Origin: Vibrio methylphosphonaticus
GTDB taxonomy: Bacteria; Pseudomonadota; Gammaproteobacteria; Enterobacterales; Vibrionaceae
DNA length: 64,000 nucleotides
Assembly (NCBI RefSeq): GCF_023634655.1
Contig: NZ_JAMKMS010000014.1
Span: forward strand, 62,001 to 126,000
Direction: 5' to 3'
In this document: piece by piece, positions 44,707 through 53,896 of the stretch
How the letters are laid out: every line of letters begins with the position of its first letter
Numbering within the stretch: position 1 is the stretch's first letter
The notes under the pieces: model-generated
The model's input: the letters and a program-made list of their open reading frames with translations, nothing else
Databases searched by the model: none
Told to the model about the DNA's origin: nothing
Made by a program: the position numbers and the translations under genes

Positions 44707-45795
44707 ATGACAGCTTATTATGCCGAAATCACGGGTTGGGGTAAGTGCCTCCCACCAGCAACACTGACTAACCATGATCTAAGTACGGTAATGGAAACTT
44801 CTGATGAGTGGATTCGTTCTAGGACTGGGATAGAAACTCGTCGTATTAGCCACGTTAACACCTCAGAGATGGCTACGGTTGCAGCGCAACATGCAATGGC
44901 ATGTGCTGGTATTACGGCAGAAGACGTTGATCTGATTATTGTTGCCACTTGTTCACCAGACTCGTTGATTCCCAATACGGCTTCTCGCGTTCAGCAAAAT
45001 TTGGGCGTTCCGGCGGCGGCGGCGTTTGATCTAAATGCCGCCTGTACGGGTTTTGTCTACGGCTTAGAAACCGCAACGAAGCTGATTCAGTCGGGTAACT
45101 ACCGTAACGCAATTGTTATAGGCGCTGAGCGTTTGTCTTTCTTCCTTGACTGGAGCGAAAGAGACACAGCTGTATTGTTTGGCGATGGCGCAGGTGCGGC
45201 GGTATTGAGCCGCACAGAAAGCAAAGTGGGTCTCCAAGACGCTCAAATTGGCTGTGATGCGAAAGGGCGTGACATTTTAGCTGTTCCAAAGTTTGGTACG
45301 TCAATGGAGCGCTTCGCGGCGGATAATGGTTACTTTGAATTTGAATTCATTGGTAAAGAGATCTTTAAGCGTGCAGTAAAAGGCATGGGGGCGGCGGCGA
45401 ATACCGTATTGTCTCGCTCAAACTTGACCAAAGAAGACATTGACGTGGTTATTCCTCATCAAGCGAATATTCGCATCATTCAAACGTTGTGTGATCTGTC
45501 GGGCATCGAACGTGAAAAAGCGTTTGTGAACATTCAGAAGTATGGCAACACCTCCGCGGCGACAGTGCCAATCGCGTTATGTGAGGCGTTAGAACAAGGG
45601 AAAGTCAAACCCAACGATGATCTGCTGTTAGCTGCATTTGGCGCTGGATTGACTTGGGGTGCAGGGCATATTAAATGGGGTGAGCGTGTCACACCAATTG
45701 ATAGCAGCGATGCACAACTGCCAGCGTGTGAAAAGTCTGCTTTGGAGCTGATGGCTACTGCTATCGAGCATTGCCAAAACAAACCTGAGAAATAA
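44707..45795 (+). CDS. fabH: Beta-ketoacyl-ACP synthase III (FabH-like)
   Basis: A 362-residue thiolase-fold condensing enzyme that joins an acyl-CoA primer to malonyl-ACP to start fatty-acid synthesis. The triad C113 (DLNAACTGF), H251 (IPHQANIRI) and N281 (KYGNTSAA) is complete, and the GAGLTWGAG glycine-rich end is present. It is about 45 residues longer than E. coli FabH (317), partly by a C-terminal tail with two Cys. Vibrionaceae often carry a second FabH on the smaller chromosome. It lies outside any fab cluster, so it may have a different primer preference. Confidence 0.93.
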   Translation: MTAYYAEITGWGKCLPPATLTNHDLSTVMETSDEWIRSRTGIETRRISHVNTSEMATVAAQHAMACAGITAEDVDLIIVATCSPDSLIPNTASRVQQNLGVPAAAAFDLNAACTGFVYGLETATKLIQSGNYRNAIVIGAERLSFFLDWSERDTAVLFGDGAGAAVLSRTESKVGLQDAQIGCDAKGRDILAVPKFGTSMERFAADNGYFEFEFIGKEIFKRAVKGMGAAANTVLSRSNLTKEDIDVVIPHQANIRIIQTLCDLSGIEREKAFVNIQKYGNTSAATVPIALCEALEQGKVKPNDDLLLAAFGAGLTWGAGHIKWGERVTPIDSSDAQLPACEKSALELMATAIEHCQNKPEK

Positions 45796-45825
45796 TCAGC
45801 GCAGTACTCAAATTAGTATTTAAAA

Positions 45826-45848
45826 AAGGAAGCCTTGGCTTCCTTTTT
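45826..45848 (+). terminator. Terminator after the fabH-like gene
   Basis: AAGGAAGCC-TT-GGCTTCCTT followed by TTTAATTTTTT. It may also act on the convergent reductase transcript. Confidence 0.9.
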
Positions 45849-45975
45849 AATTTTTTGTCATCGAATCATAAACCGTTGCACGCAATGAATGTGTATTACG
45901 TCTCCTTATTTATTAAGGCTCCTGTTTATCTACGTACACTTTTTATCAACGTTCACGGCTTAACACGTTCCCCCA

Positions 45976-47679
45976 TTATGCTGAGGCAAACTTATAAGTA
46001 CGGTAACCACCAATCAGGTTGCGAGCGTTAAAGCCATTGTTAACCAGTTGACGATAGGCTACGTTACCGCGTAACCCCACTTGACAGTAGATGATGATCT
46101 CTTTGTTTTTCGGCAACTCATTCATACGCTGACGAAGCTGATCGACAGGGATATTGATTGCTCCGTCGATAAAGCCTCCATTTTCGAGCTCACCAGGGTT
46201 ACGAACATCTAATAACACTTGATCGCTTGTCAGGTTATCTATCTCGTCAAAGTGAATCGGTGTTGAATCACCTTTAAGTATATTGTTGGCAACAAACGCA
46301 GCTTGATTAATGACATCTTTTGCACTGCCATATGGAGGAGCATAAGTAAGTTCAAGGTGCTGGAGTTGTTCAACAGTCATACCCGCGCGCTGCGCGACAG
46401 CAAGAACATCAATTCGCTTGTCCACGCCATCTTTACCTGCGGCTTGCGCACCAAGAATTTTACCGGTTTCAGGGCTAAAGAGTAGTTTAAGCGACACAAT
46501 TTCAGAGCCTGGGTAATAACTGGCGTGACTAGCAGTATGAACGTACACTTTTTCATAACGAATGCCTTCACGTTTTAGCACTTTTTCATTTTTACCTACT
46601 GAAGCAACCGCTAAGTCGAAGATTTTAACGATGGCAGTGCCTTGTGTACCCTGATAGGTTTCATTACGCCCAAGCATGTTGTCTGCAGCCATACGTCCTT
46701 GACGATTCGCAGGACCGGCTAGGGGAACAAAGCCGGGTTTTCCAGTAACAAAGTCTTTGTCTTCAACTGCGTCACCGACCGCGTAGATAGAAGGATCACT
46801 GGTTTGCATGGCATCATTTGTGTAAATGCCGCCAAACTCGCCCAATTGTAATCCCGCTTCTTTTGCTAGGCTTGATTCAGGACGCACACCGATAGACATG
46901 ATCAGCATGTCGGTGTCGAGTTGTTCACCGTTATTAAGAGTGAGCTGTAAACTACCTTGCAAATGCTGATGTTCTGTCGGTTCGCCTGCGTCTTTACTGG
47001 CCACGTGATGACTACTGGTATAGTGGACAGATTCAAGCGCAACACCCAATCTAAGATCCACATCGTGCGCTTTAATTTCCGCGTGTGCAAAGCCAGCCAT
47101 TTCCTTATCGACAGGCGTCATGACTTGATCTGCCATCTCAATTAGGGTGGTTTTAATACCAAGTTGGTGGAACGCTTCCATCATTTCTAAGCCGATAAAA
47201 CCACCCCCGACGACCGTAGCATGCTCGGGCTTGTTCATCTGGATAGTTTGCAGGATCCGATCCATATCAGGGATGTTCCGCAGAGTATGCGTAAGGGGAT
47301 TAGCGATACCGCTGATAGGAGGAACGAAAGGCGCAGCTCCGGGGCTAAGTAATAGAAAGTCGTACGATTCTGTATATTGCGTGCCATCGACTAAGTTTTT
47401 TACGGTGACGGTTTTATCGTTACGGTTAATTGACTTAACTTCACTCATAACACGAACATCAACATTAAAGCGAGCGAGAAAGCTTTCAGGAGTCTGTAAC
47501 AACAGTTTGCTACGATCCTGGATGTCGCCGCCGACATGGTAAGGTAATCCGCAATTCGCAAAAGAAACAAAAGGTCCACGTTCGAACATTACGATCTGAG
47601 CATCTTCGCTTAAGCGTCTTGCTCGTGCCGCGGCAGAAGCGCCTCCAGCAACACCACCTACGATTAATATCTTAGTCAT
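45976..47679 (-). CDS. CoA-disulfide / persulfide reductase with rhodanese domain
   Basis: A 567-residue flavoenzyme of the CoADR-rhodanese type (Npsr-like). The N-terminal FAD and NAD(P)H Rossmann folds carry ILIVGGVAGGASAAARA, VVGGGFIGLEMMEAF and VYAVGDAVE. C43 in FVSFANCGLPYHVGG is the single redox cysteine of the CoADR class. Residues about 475-567 are a rhodanese domain with active Cys532 (IIYCQVGLRGN). Such enzymes reduce persulfides or CoA polysulfides with NADH, releasing sulfide. It is divergent from an ArsR-type thiol sensor with a shared operator between them. Confidence 0.94.
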   Translation of the reverse strand: MTKILIVGGVAGGASAAARARRLSEDAQIVMFERGPFVSFANCGLPYHVGGDIQDRSKLLLQTPESFLARFNVDVRVMSEVKSINRNDKTVTVKNLVDGTQYTESYDFLLLSPGAAPFVPPISGIANPLTHTLRNIPDMDRILQTIQMNKPEHATVVGGGFIGLEMMEAFHQLGIKTTLIEMADQVMTPVDKEMAGFAHAEIKAHDVDLRLGVALESVHYTSSHHVASKDAGEPTEHQHLQGSLQLTLNNGEQLDTDMLIMSIGVRPESSLAKEAGLQLGEFGGIYTNDAMQTSDPSIYAVGDAVEDKDFVTGKPGFVPLAGPANRQGRMAADNMLGRNETYQGTQGTAIVKIFDLAVASVGKNEKVLKREGIRYEKVYVHTASHASYYPGSEIVSLKLLFSPETGKILGAQAAGKDGVDKRIDVLAVAQRAGMTVEQLQHLELTYAPPYGSAKDVINQAAFVANNILKGDSTPIHFDEIDNLTSDQVLLDVRNPGELENGGFIDGAINIPVDQLRQRMNELPKNKEIIIYCQVGLRGNVAYRQLVNNGFNARNLIGGYRTYKFASA

Positions 47680-47772
47680 ACAATACCTCTGTTTATTTTT
47701 TTGAAGCTAATAGTGCTAAATAGACGATCTTGCCGTCAATTCATTTCAGTTGCGATTACTATAACGCCATGA

Positions 47773-47790
47773 ATTAGCATTGTCTAATGT
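47773..47790. promoter_or_regulatory. ArsR-type operator in the reductase/regulator promoter
   Basis: ATTAG-CATTGT-CTAAT (47773-47788) is a perfect 5-bp dyad. The 17-mer TTAGCATTGTCTAATGT at 47774-47790 occurs again, inverted, at 49327-49343 upstream of the RND operon. Confidence 0.8.
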
Positions 47791-47885
47791 ATTTTAATCT
47801 AAATTTATTAATTCTAATTAAGGTTTGACTAAAGTAATTGGTGCGTAGATAATCAACCAAAATCATGACACACAGAGGTAACAAC

Positions 47886-48179
47886 GTGGATTTATTGCAT
47901 ATGAAAGAGCGCGTAACGGATGTCGCAGAGGTATTGAAAACGTTATCGCATCCAGACCGTTTGTTTGTGTTGTGCCAGTTAGTGGATGGAGAGCAGGGCG
48001 CTGGTCAATTACAAGCCAACTCAAACCTTAGTCAATCAGCGTTTTCACAACATTTGACCGTGTTAAAGAAGGCGGACTTAGTCTCTTCAAGAAAGGAATC
48101 ACAACATGTTTACTATGCACTCAAAGATGAGCGTGTTGCGGGACTTATTAAACAATTGCATACGTTATACTGCCACTAA
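47886..48179 (+). CDS. ArsR-family sulfide/persulfide-responsive repressor
   Basis: A 97-residue winged-helix repressor of the BigR/SqrR/YgaV type. GTG 47886 is favoured as the start because AGAGGT lies six bases before it. ATG 47865, seven codons upstream, has no ribosome site. The recognition helix is in NLSQSAFSQHLTVLKKADLV. The two cysteines typical of persulfide sensors are present, one in LFVLCQLV (C30) and one in the last residues (LYCH, C96). These form a tri- or tetrasulfide bridge in known members. It probably represses the divergent reductase, the YeeE genes and the RND pump. Confidence 0.9.
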   Translation: MDLLHMKERVTDVAEVLKTLSHPDRLFVLCQLVDGEQGAGQLQANSNLSQSAFSQHLTVLKKADLVSSRKESQHVYYALKDERVAGLIKQLHTLYCH

Positions 48180-48264
48180 TTACATAACATCAAAGCTGTT
48201 TTAACTTGCAGAATTTTTGATGAATTTTGCAACTTAAATCATTTTAATGTTGAAAGAGGTCATT

Positions 48265-48681
48265 ATGGAATTTACCTTCCCTTGGGCATCGCTGCTTGGT
48301 GGCATGTTACTGGGTCTATCCGCCACATTGTTATTGTTTTTCAACGGCAAGATTGCTGGAATAAGTGGCATTCTTGGGCGAATCTACCAAGCCAAATCAG
48401 GCGATACGAGCTGGCGTCTTTTGTTTGTACTGGGTATGGTCGTTGGGGGCGTTCTGTCTGCAAAACTGTTGAATGTTGCTCCTGCTGAGATGGTTGTGTC
48501 TACACCACTCGTCTTGGTTGCTGGCTTGCTCGTCGGTTTGGGAACTAAGCTAGGTAATGGCTGCACCAGTGGGCACGGCATTTGCGGGATGGGGCGTTTA
48601 TCGAAGCGCTCCATTGTCGCTACAATGACCTTTATGGCTGTTGCAATGGCAACAACTAGCGTTATGTTACACGTACTATAG
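48265..48681 (+). CDS. YeeE/YedE-family half-transporter A
   Basis: A 138-residue membrane protein with four spans, the first half of a split YeeE/YedE (TsuA, DUF395) sulfur-compound channel. The conserved cysteine motif is GTKLGNGCTSGHGICGMGRLS. In TsuA, Cys in this region pass thiosulfate through the membrane. The start at 48265 follows GAAAGAGGTC, and an in-frame ATG 18 bases upstream has none. It lies 85 bases after the ArsR gene and six to nine bases before its partner half. Confidence 0.92.
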   Translation: MEFTFPWASLLGGMLLGLSATLLLFFNGKIAGISGILGRIYQAKSGDTSWRLLFVLGMVVGGVLSAKLLNVAPAEMVVSTPLVLVAGLLVGLGTKLGNGCTSGHGICGMGRLSKRSIVATMTFMAVAMATTSVMLHVL

Positions 48682-48690
48682 GAGGCAATG

Positions 48691-49131
48691 ATGCAACGTG
48701 TTATCTCACTCATTAGTGGTTTTTTGTTCGGTATCGGTATGATTGTCTCTGGTATGAGCGATCCTCAAAATGTGATGGCTTTTCTGGATATATTTGGTCA
48801 CTGGTCTCCTGATCTTGCCTTTGTTATGGGGGGCGCACTGCTAGTATTCGCACCAAGCTATTGGTTGATCATTCGTAAGAAGGCGCAGCCTGTGTGCACC
48901 GATCAGTTTTGCATTTCAGACGATAAAAAGATCGATATTCAATTGTTAAGCGGTTCTGCTTTGTTCGGCTTAGGTTGGGGTATCGCGGGCATTTGTCCTG
49001 GACCTGCTATCTCGTCAATCGCTAATGGCAGTACTGGTATTGTTGGCTTTGTGGTTATGATGATCGTCGGAATGTTTATTGGCGATATTCTATTGTCTAA
49101 ACGCAATGATTCCGTGTTAGCGAAGCAATAA
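48691..49131 (+). CDS. YeeE/YedE-family half-transporter B
   Basis: A 146-residue membrane protein, the second half of the split YeeE/YedE transporter (PmpB-like). It carries FLFGIGMIVSGMSDPQNVMAFLD near the N-terminus, a pair of Cys in PVCTDQFC, and the signature GLGWGIAGICPGPAIS with its conserved Cys. The two adjacent ATGs (48688 and 48691) both follow AGGAGG; the second has better spacing. Together with half A it should import thiosulfate or another reduced sulfur species. It is followed by a strong terminator. Confidence 0.92.
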   Translation: MQRVISLISGFLFGIGMIVSGMSDPQNVMAFLDIFGHWSPDLAFVMGGALLVFAPSYWLIIRKKAQPVCTDQFCISDDKKIDIQLLSGSALFGLGWGIAGICPGPAISSIANGSTGIVGFVVMMIVGMFIGDILLSKRNDSVLAKQ

Positions 49132-49196
49132 AAATAGGCTTTTAGCAAAACGATAACGCCACTGTATGAGCCGTCTTGATACGGGGAACAGATAGC

Positions 49197-49226
49197 AAGG
49201 CTTGGTTTAATCACCAAGCCTTTTTT
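49197..49226 (+). terminator. Terminator after the YeeE/YedE genes
   Basis: AAGGCTTGGT-TTAATC-ACCAAGCCTT followed by a T-run. It separates the ArsR-YeeE transcript from the RND operon. Confidence 0.93.
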
Positions 49227-49326
49227 ATTTTCTAAACCGTTTTCATTTAAGGAAGTAGAGTGAAATCAGCTTAGTAAGGAAATAGTGCAGTACGGAACCA
49301 ATTTTATTTAGCATTAGCTAATATTA

Positions 49327-49344
49327 ACATTAGACAATGCTAAA
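49327..49344. promoter_or_regulatory. ArsR-type operator 1 of the RND operon
   Basis: ATTAG-ACAATG-CTAAA (49329-49344). Its complement contains the same 17 bases as 47774-47790. A further dyad, TTAGC-ATTA-GCTAA, lies just upstream at 49308-49321. Confidence 0.8.
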
Positions 49345-49356
49345 TAACGCATGTAT

Positions 49357-49372
49357 ATTAGAGTTAACTAAT
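49357..49372. promoter_or_regulatory. ArsR-type operator 2 of the RND operon
   Basis: ATTAG-AGTTAA-CTAAT, a perfect dyad of the same class, 28 bases after operator 1 and 20 bases before the adaptor gene start. Confidence 0.75.
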
Positions 49373-49391
49373 TTATGAGCGCGAGGTGAAC

Positions 49392-50396
49392 ATGAAAGTG
49401 GGATTTCTTAATTGGGTTGTATGGAGTAGTGCTATTGTCAGCACAATGTCGTACGCCTTTGAAACCACCGTTGTTGATCTACAAGATGTTGGTATTGTCG
49501 TTGAACTAGACGGAACGGTTGAAGCGGTTAATCGAGGGACACTCTCAGCGCAAACATCGGGTCGGATTGTTGCGGTGAATGCCGACGTCAATGACATGGT
49601 TAAGCAAGGGGATGTGTTACTTGAAATTAGTGCACAGCAGCAGTCGGCTTCACTTGATGCTGCATTAGCACAACTTAATAGTGCCAATGCCCAAAAGAAT
49701 AAAGCTATCGCTCAGGTCAAGCGCTATCGAGAGCTATTTCCCAAAGGTGCGATTTCCAAAGAGCGACTCGATACCGCGGAAGCGGCAGCGCGATCATCGT
49801 TGGCCGATGTAAAACAAGCGACCGCAGCGGTGACGCAGGCGAAGGAGTCGCTAGGGTATACCAGTATTACAGCGCCCTATACAGGTATTGTGACTAAACG
49901 TCACGTTGAGCTTGGTGAAACCGTGGCGCCAGGCAGCCAGTTAATCACTGGGTTCTCCTTATCTCCCTTACGAGTGGTCACTGAGGTTCCACAACGTTAT
50001 CGAAACGATGTTAGTGGTGTGAGCCAATTTACGATAACCACGCTAAATGGGGAGACGCTAGAACCCTATGAAGCAAAATTGTTCAATTATGCTCACCATC
50101 AATCTCGCACCTTTCGTCTGCGACTCGAACTGTTAGAACAACCCGCCAAGCTACTCCCTGGAGAGTGGGTCAATATCGCTTTCCATTATGATGAAATACC
50201 AACTTTGTTAGTTCCGAAGAGTTCAGTCATCCAACGTGGGGAGCTCAGCGTGGTCTATCGGGTGGACGGCGCGAAAGTTACCATGAATCCAATACGAGTT
50301 GGGCAGCAACATAACGACCAACTGCAAGTTTTGAGCGGTCTTGAAGTCGGAGATGAAATTATCTCAGATGCTGTCGCGTATCTCGCTGAGAAGTAG
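49392..50396 (+). CDS. RND efflux periplasmic adaptor subunit
   Basis: A 334-residue membrane fusion protein. The start ATG 49392 follows GCGAGGTG, and a signal peptide ends near SYAFE. Order of parts: lipoyl half (GTVEAVNRGTLSAQTSGRI), coiled-coil hairpin (about residues 75-150, rich in Ala, Gln and Lys), second lipoyl half (SITAPYTGIVTKRHVELGETV), beta-barrel and membrane-proximal domains. No lipobox. It bridges the RND pump encoded 10 bases downstream with an outer membrane channel, which is not in this window. Confidence 0.94.
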   Translation: MKVGFLNWVVWSSAIVSTMSYAFETTVVDLQDVGIVVELDGTVEAVNRGTLSAQTSGRIVAVNADVNDMVKQGDVLLEISAQQQSASLDAALAQLNSANAQKNKAIAQVKRYRELFPKGAISKERLDTAEAAARSSLADVKQATAAVTQAKESLGYTSITAPYTGIVTKRHVELGETVAPGSQLITGFSLSPLRVVTEVPQRYRNDVSGVSQFTITTLNGETLEPYEAKLFNYAHHQSRTFRLRLELLEQPAKLLPGEWVNIAFHYDEIPTLLVPKSSVIQRGELSVVYRVDGAKVTMNPIRVGQQHNDQLQVLSGLEVGDEIISDAVAYLAEK

Positions 50397-50406
50397 GAGA
50401 ACATGA

Positions 50407-53400
50407 ATGAGTAACAAAATGAGTGATGACAAAATGGGGATTTCCGGGCGCATTGCTGCTACTTTCCAAACGTCAGCAATGACGCCATTACTAGCGTTAG
50501 TCGCACTATTACTCGGCTTAATGGCGATAGCGGTGACACCGAAGGAAGAGGAGCCTCAAATCGATGTCACCTTTGCGGATATATATATTCCATTCCCCGG
50601 CGCCACCCCGCGTGAAGTAGAAAGCTTAGTGACCAACCCCACAGAGCAAATCGTTTCGGAAATTAACGGGATAGACAAAATCTATTCATTCTCGCAGCCT
50701 GGTGGTGCGATGATTGTCGCGATTTTTGAGGTAGGTATTCCTCGTAACGAGGCGGTAGTTAAAATCTACAACAAGCTCTATTCCAATAATGACTGGATTC
50801 CGCCAAATATGGGCGTAGGACAGCCGCTAATTAAACCTCGTGGCATAGAAGATGTGCCGATTGTTAATGTGACATTGTCGGCTAAGCATGAGGACGTGTC
50901 GCTACAAGCTCTAACTAGTGTAGCCTCGGGTTTAGAAACTGAATTAAAGCGAATTAAAGGCACGCGAGATATTTACACAGTAGGGCGCCAACCTACGATT
51001 GTGGATGTCAGGCTGGATCCGGCAAAAATGTCTGGCTACGGTGTTACGATCGATGCGTTAAATAAAATGTTGCCGGACGCTAACTCTGCATCGACGCTGC
51101 TTAGCCTAACGCAAGACAACCAGTCAATTCCTTTGCAGATAGGCGAGTTCTTAACCAATATTGATGACGTTAAACAGTTAGTTGTAGGGCTAAATGACGA
51201 TCAGCCTGTTTATCTCTCCGACATCGCGCAGGTTGAATTGGATGCAGATACACCAACACAAGTGGTATGGACTGGCGATAAGAATCAGTTAAAGCCGGCA
51301 GTTACCATCGCCATAGCCAAAAAAAGTGGGGAAAATGCGGTCGATGTTGCGAAGAAGATTGAGCAGCGATTGACTCAGCTAGAAAGCACATTGATCCCAG
51401 ATACTATCCAAGTCGACATGACACGTGATTACGGAAAAACAGCTGCCGACAAAGCTAATACCTTAATTGGCAAGCTTGCGTTCGCCACGGGCGCAGTGGT
51501 CTTGTTAGTGTTGTTTACCATGGGGGTGCGCGAGGCGGTAGTTGTCGGCATCGCTGTTATCATAACCTTGTTACTGACGTTGTTTGCATCGTGGGCTTGG
51601 GGTTTTACCTTGAATAGGGTGTCTTTATTTGCGCTGATTTTTTCGATTGGCATATTGGTTGATGATGCCATTGTCGTTGTAGAGAATATTCATCGACATA
51701 TGCTCAAAGGGAAGCGAAAACTGGCAGAACTTATTCCTGGCGCCGTTGATGAGGTGGGTGGACCTACGATACTTGCAACATTGACTGTGATTGCCGCATT
51801 ACTTCCTATGGCGTTTGTTTCCGGATTAATGGGACCATACATGAGTCCAATTCCCATCAATGCGTCGATGGGGATGTTAATTTCATTGATCATTGCCTTT
51901 GTGCTGACGCCGTGGCTTGCACGCATTTTATTGAAAAAAGGGGATATGTCGGATCATAAGACGGCGAATAAGCATGTTGTTTTCTTTAATAAGATCATGT
52001 CTCCGTTTGTCACTAGTCGTATGCAAAAGCGTAATCGCCTTTTGTTGGGGGTTGGGGTATTGGTGGCGATTGCAGTGTCATTGTGGCTACCTGTACAACA
52101 GTTGGTCGTCATGAAAATGCTACCGTTTGACAACAAATCTGAGTTTCAAGTGATTTTGGATATGCCGGAGGGTAACTCATTAGAACGAACACAAAGAGTG
52201 TTGTTTGAATTGAGTGATGCACTTAATGAGGTAGAGGAGGTCAAGGATTACCAAATTTACGCGGGCACGGCTGCACCAATCAATTTTAACGGCCTAGTAC
52301 GACATTATTTTATGCGACAGGCACCAGATAAAGGTGATATCCAGGTTAATTTGACCGATAAGTCTGAACGAGTACGTTCTAGCCATGAAATCGCCGCCCA
52401 GATCCGACCGATTTTGGTGGAGATCGCTAAGCGATTTGGTGGGAAAGTCAAAGTCGTTGAAGTGCCACCAGGGCCACCCGTTTGGTCACCGATATTGGCG
52501 GAAGTCTATGGGCCGACGCAAGAGGTACGTGAACAAGCCGCATTGACACTACGTGAGATATTCAAAGATACCCAAGACATTGTCGATGTTGATCTTTACC
52601 TACCAGAGTCACATCAAAAATGGCAAGTAGTCATAGACCGAAGCAAAGTATCGCGCTTGGGACTTTCTTACTCATCGGTTGTCGATACGTTGGCGACGGC
52701 TGTAGGCGGCAAGCCTGTGAGTTACTTGCATAGTGAGCAAAGTAAATACCCTATTCCTATTCAGATTCAAGCAAAGGAGAGTGCCAAAGTTCGTTTAGAG
52801 CAGGTGATGAATATGAAAATACGTAGCGCCAATGGTACGCAGTATTTGCTCGCCGATTTGATTCGAATTAGTGAAGCACCAATGGACAACTATATCGTAC
52901 ATAAAAACCTTGTCCCGATGATCATGGTTGTTGGCGATATGACTGGTGACTTGGATAGCCCTTTGTATGGAATGGCGGATATATCCACCACTATGGAAGA
53001 TAAGGGGTTAGAAGCGAAACAGTACTTTATTAATCAACCCTCGGGGTTGCAAGGTGTAGAAATATTCTGGGATGGTGAATGGACCATTACTTACGAGACA
53101 TTTCGTGACATGGGTATTGCTTATGCGGTTGGAATGGTACTGATCTATCTTTTAGTTGTCGCGCAGTTCAAATCGTATTTAGTGCCGCTTATTATTATGG
53201 CGCCGATTCCTCTGACCATTATCGGGGTCATGCCCGGCCATGTATTATTAGGCGCGCAATTCACGGCGACGTCGATGATCGGCATGATAGCACTTGCTGG
53301 GATCATTGTGCGAAACTCGATCTTACTTGTCGATTTCATCAACCACCAATTACGTAATGGTATGGATTTGGGTGACGCTGTGATTGAGTCTGCGATAGTC

Positions 53401-53592
53401 CGCGCTAAGCCTATTATGCTGACGGCTTTAGCTGCGATGATAGGTGCGGTCTTCATTCTAGATGACCCCATTTTTAATGGCTTAGCAATCAGCCTGATCT
53501 TCGGGATTTTTGTTTCAACACTTTTAACCTTATTGATTATTCCAATTCTCTACTATGTTGCGCTAAAGCGTGGTGTGATTCAGGTGGAGTGA
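50407..53592 (+). CDS. RND-family efflux pump, inner membrane subunit
   Basis: A 1061-residue permease of the AcrB/CzcA superfamily with twelve spans and two large periplasmic loops. The proton-relay Asp pair lies in span 4 (SIGILVDDAIVVVENIHRH), and span 10-11 carries LAGIIVRNSILLVDF. It is closest in style to the TriC/VexH-like or unassigned HAE1 group; no CzcA-type metal motif (the DFG-type span 4) stands out. It is controlled by the ArsR-type operators upstream, so it may export sulfur-containing compounds or a toxic by-product of sulfide stress. This is inference. Confidence 0.94.
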   Translation: MSNKMSDDKMGISGRIAATFQTSAMTPLLALVALLLGLMAIAVTPKEEEPQIDVTFADIYIPFPGATPREVESLVTNPTEQIVSEINGIDKIYSFSQPGGAMIVAIFEVGIPRNEAVVKIYNKLYSNNDWIPPNMGVGQPLIKPRGIEDVPIVNVTLSAKHEDVSLQALTSVASGLETELKRIKGTRDIYTVGRQPTIVDVRLDPAKMSGYGVTIDALNKMLPDANSASTLLSLTQDNQSIPLQIGEFLTNIDDVKQLVVGLNDDQPVYLSDIAQVELDADTPTQVVWTGDKNQLKPAVTIAIAKKSGENAVDVAKKIEQRLTQLESTLIPDTIQVDMTRDYGKTAADKANTLIGKLAFATGAVVLLVLFTMGVREAVVVGIAVIITLLLTLFASWAWGFTLNRVSLFALIFSIGILVDDAIVVVENIHRHMLKGKRKLAELIPGAVDEVGGPTILATLTVIAALLPMAFVSGLMGPYMSPIPINASMGMLISLIIAFVLTPWLARILLKKGDMSDHKTANKHVVFFNKIMSPFVTSRMQKRNRLLLGVGVLVAIAVSLWLPVQQLVVMKMLPFDNKSEFQVILDMPEGNSLERTQRVLFELSDALNEVEEVKDYQIYAGTAAPINFNGLVRHYFMRQAPDKGDIQVNLTDKSERVRSSHEIAAQIRPILVEIAKRFGGKVKVVEVPPGPPVWSPILAEVYGPTQEVREQAALTLREIFKDTQDIVDVDLYLPESHQKWQVVIDRSKVSRLGLSYSSVVDTLATAVGGKPVSYLHSEQSKYPIPIQIQAKESAKVRLEQVMNMKIRSANGTQYLLADLIRISEAPMDNYIVHKNLVPMIMVVGDMTGDLDSPLYGMADISTTMEDKGLEAKQYFINQPSGLQGVEIFWDGEWTITYETFRDMGIAYAVGMVLIYLLVVAQFKSYLVPLIIMAPIPLTIIGVMPGHVLLGAQFTATSMIGMIALAGIIVRNSILLVDFINHQLRNGMDLGDAVIESAIVRAKPIMLTALAAMIGAVFILDDPIFNGLAISLIFGIFVSTLLTLLIIPILYYVALKRGVIQVE

Positions 53593-53686
53593 CAAACAGA
53601 ACACTTAGTCATTGGGCATACCACTATGCAGCAAAGTAAAGGTTGTAAACGAGTTCATGACTAAAAAAGTTCCAAAGGAGAGCGTA

Positions 53687-53881
53687 ATGAAAGTTGAAAA
53701 TGGTATTCGAGTATTGGCGGGTTCAATGGTTCTCGTGTCTTTGTTACTCACGGCTTTTGTGAGTCACCACTTTGTTTGGTTGAGTGTTTTTATAGGACTA
53801 AACCTAATTCAAAGTGGCTTCACAGGGTTCTGTCCACCCAGAAAGCTATTGCTAAAGTTGGGTTTTAAAGACTCGCCATAG
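53687..53881 (+). CDS. DUF2892 inner membrane protein
   Basis: A 64-residue protein with two membrane spans (YgaP-like DUF2892). The conserved FTGFCPPRKLLLKLGF ending contains the family Cys-Pro. DUF2892 is often found fused to, or next to, rhodanese domains in sulfide-response loci, as here. The start at 53687 follows AAGGAG; the frame starts 25 codons earlier without a ribosome site. It lies 94 bases after the RND gene and probably belongs to the same transcript. Confidence 0.9.
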   Translation: MKVENGIRVLAGSMVLVSLLLTAFVSHHFVWLSVFIGLNLIQSGFTGFCPPRKLLLKLGFKDSP

Positions 53882-53896
53882 GTGACGGGGTGACCG

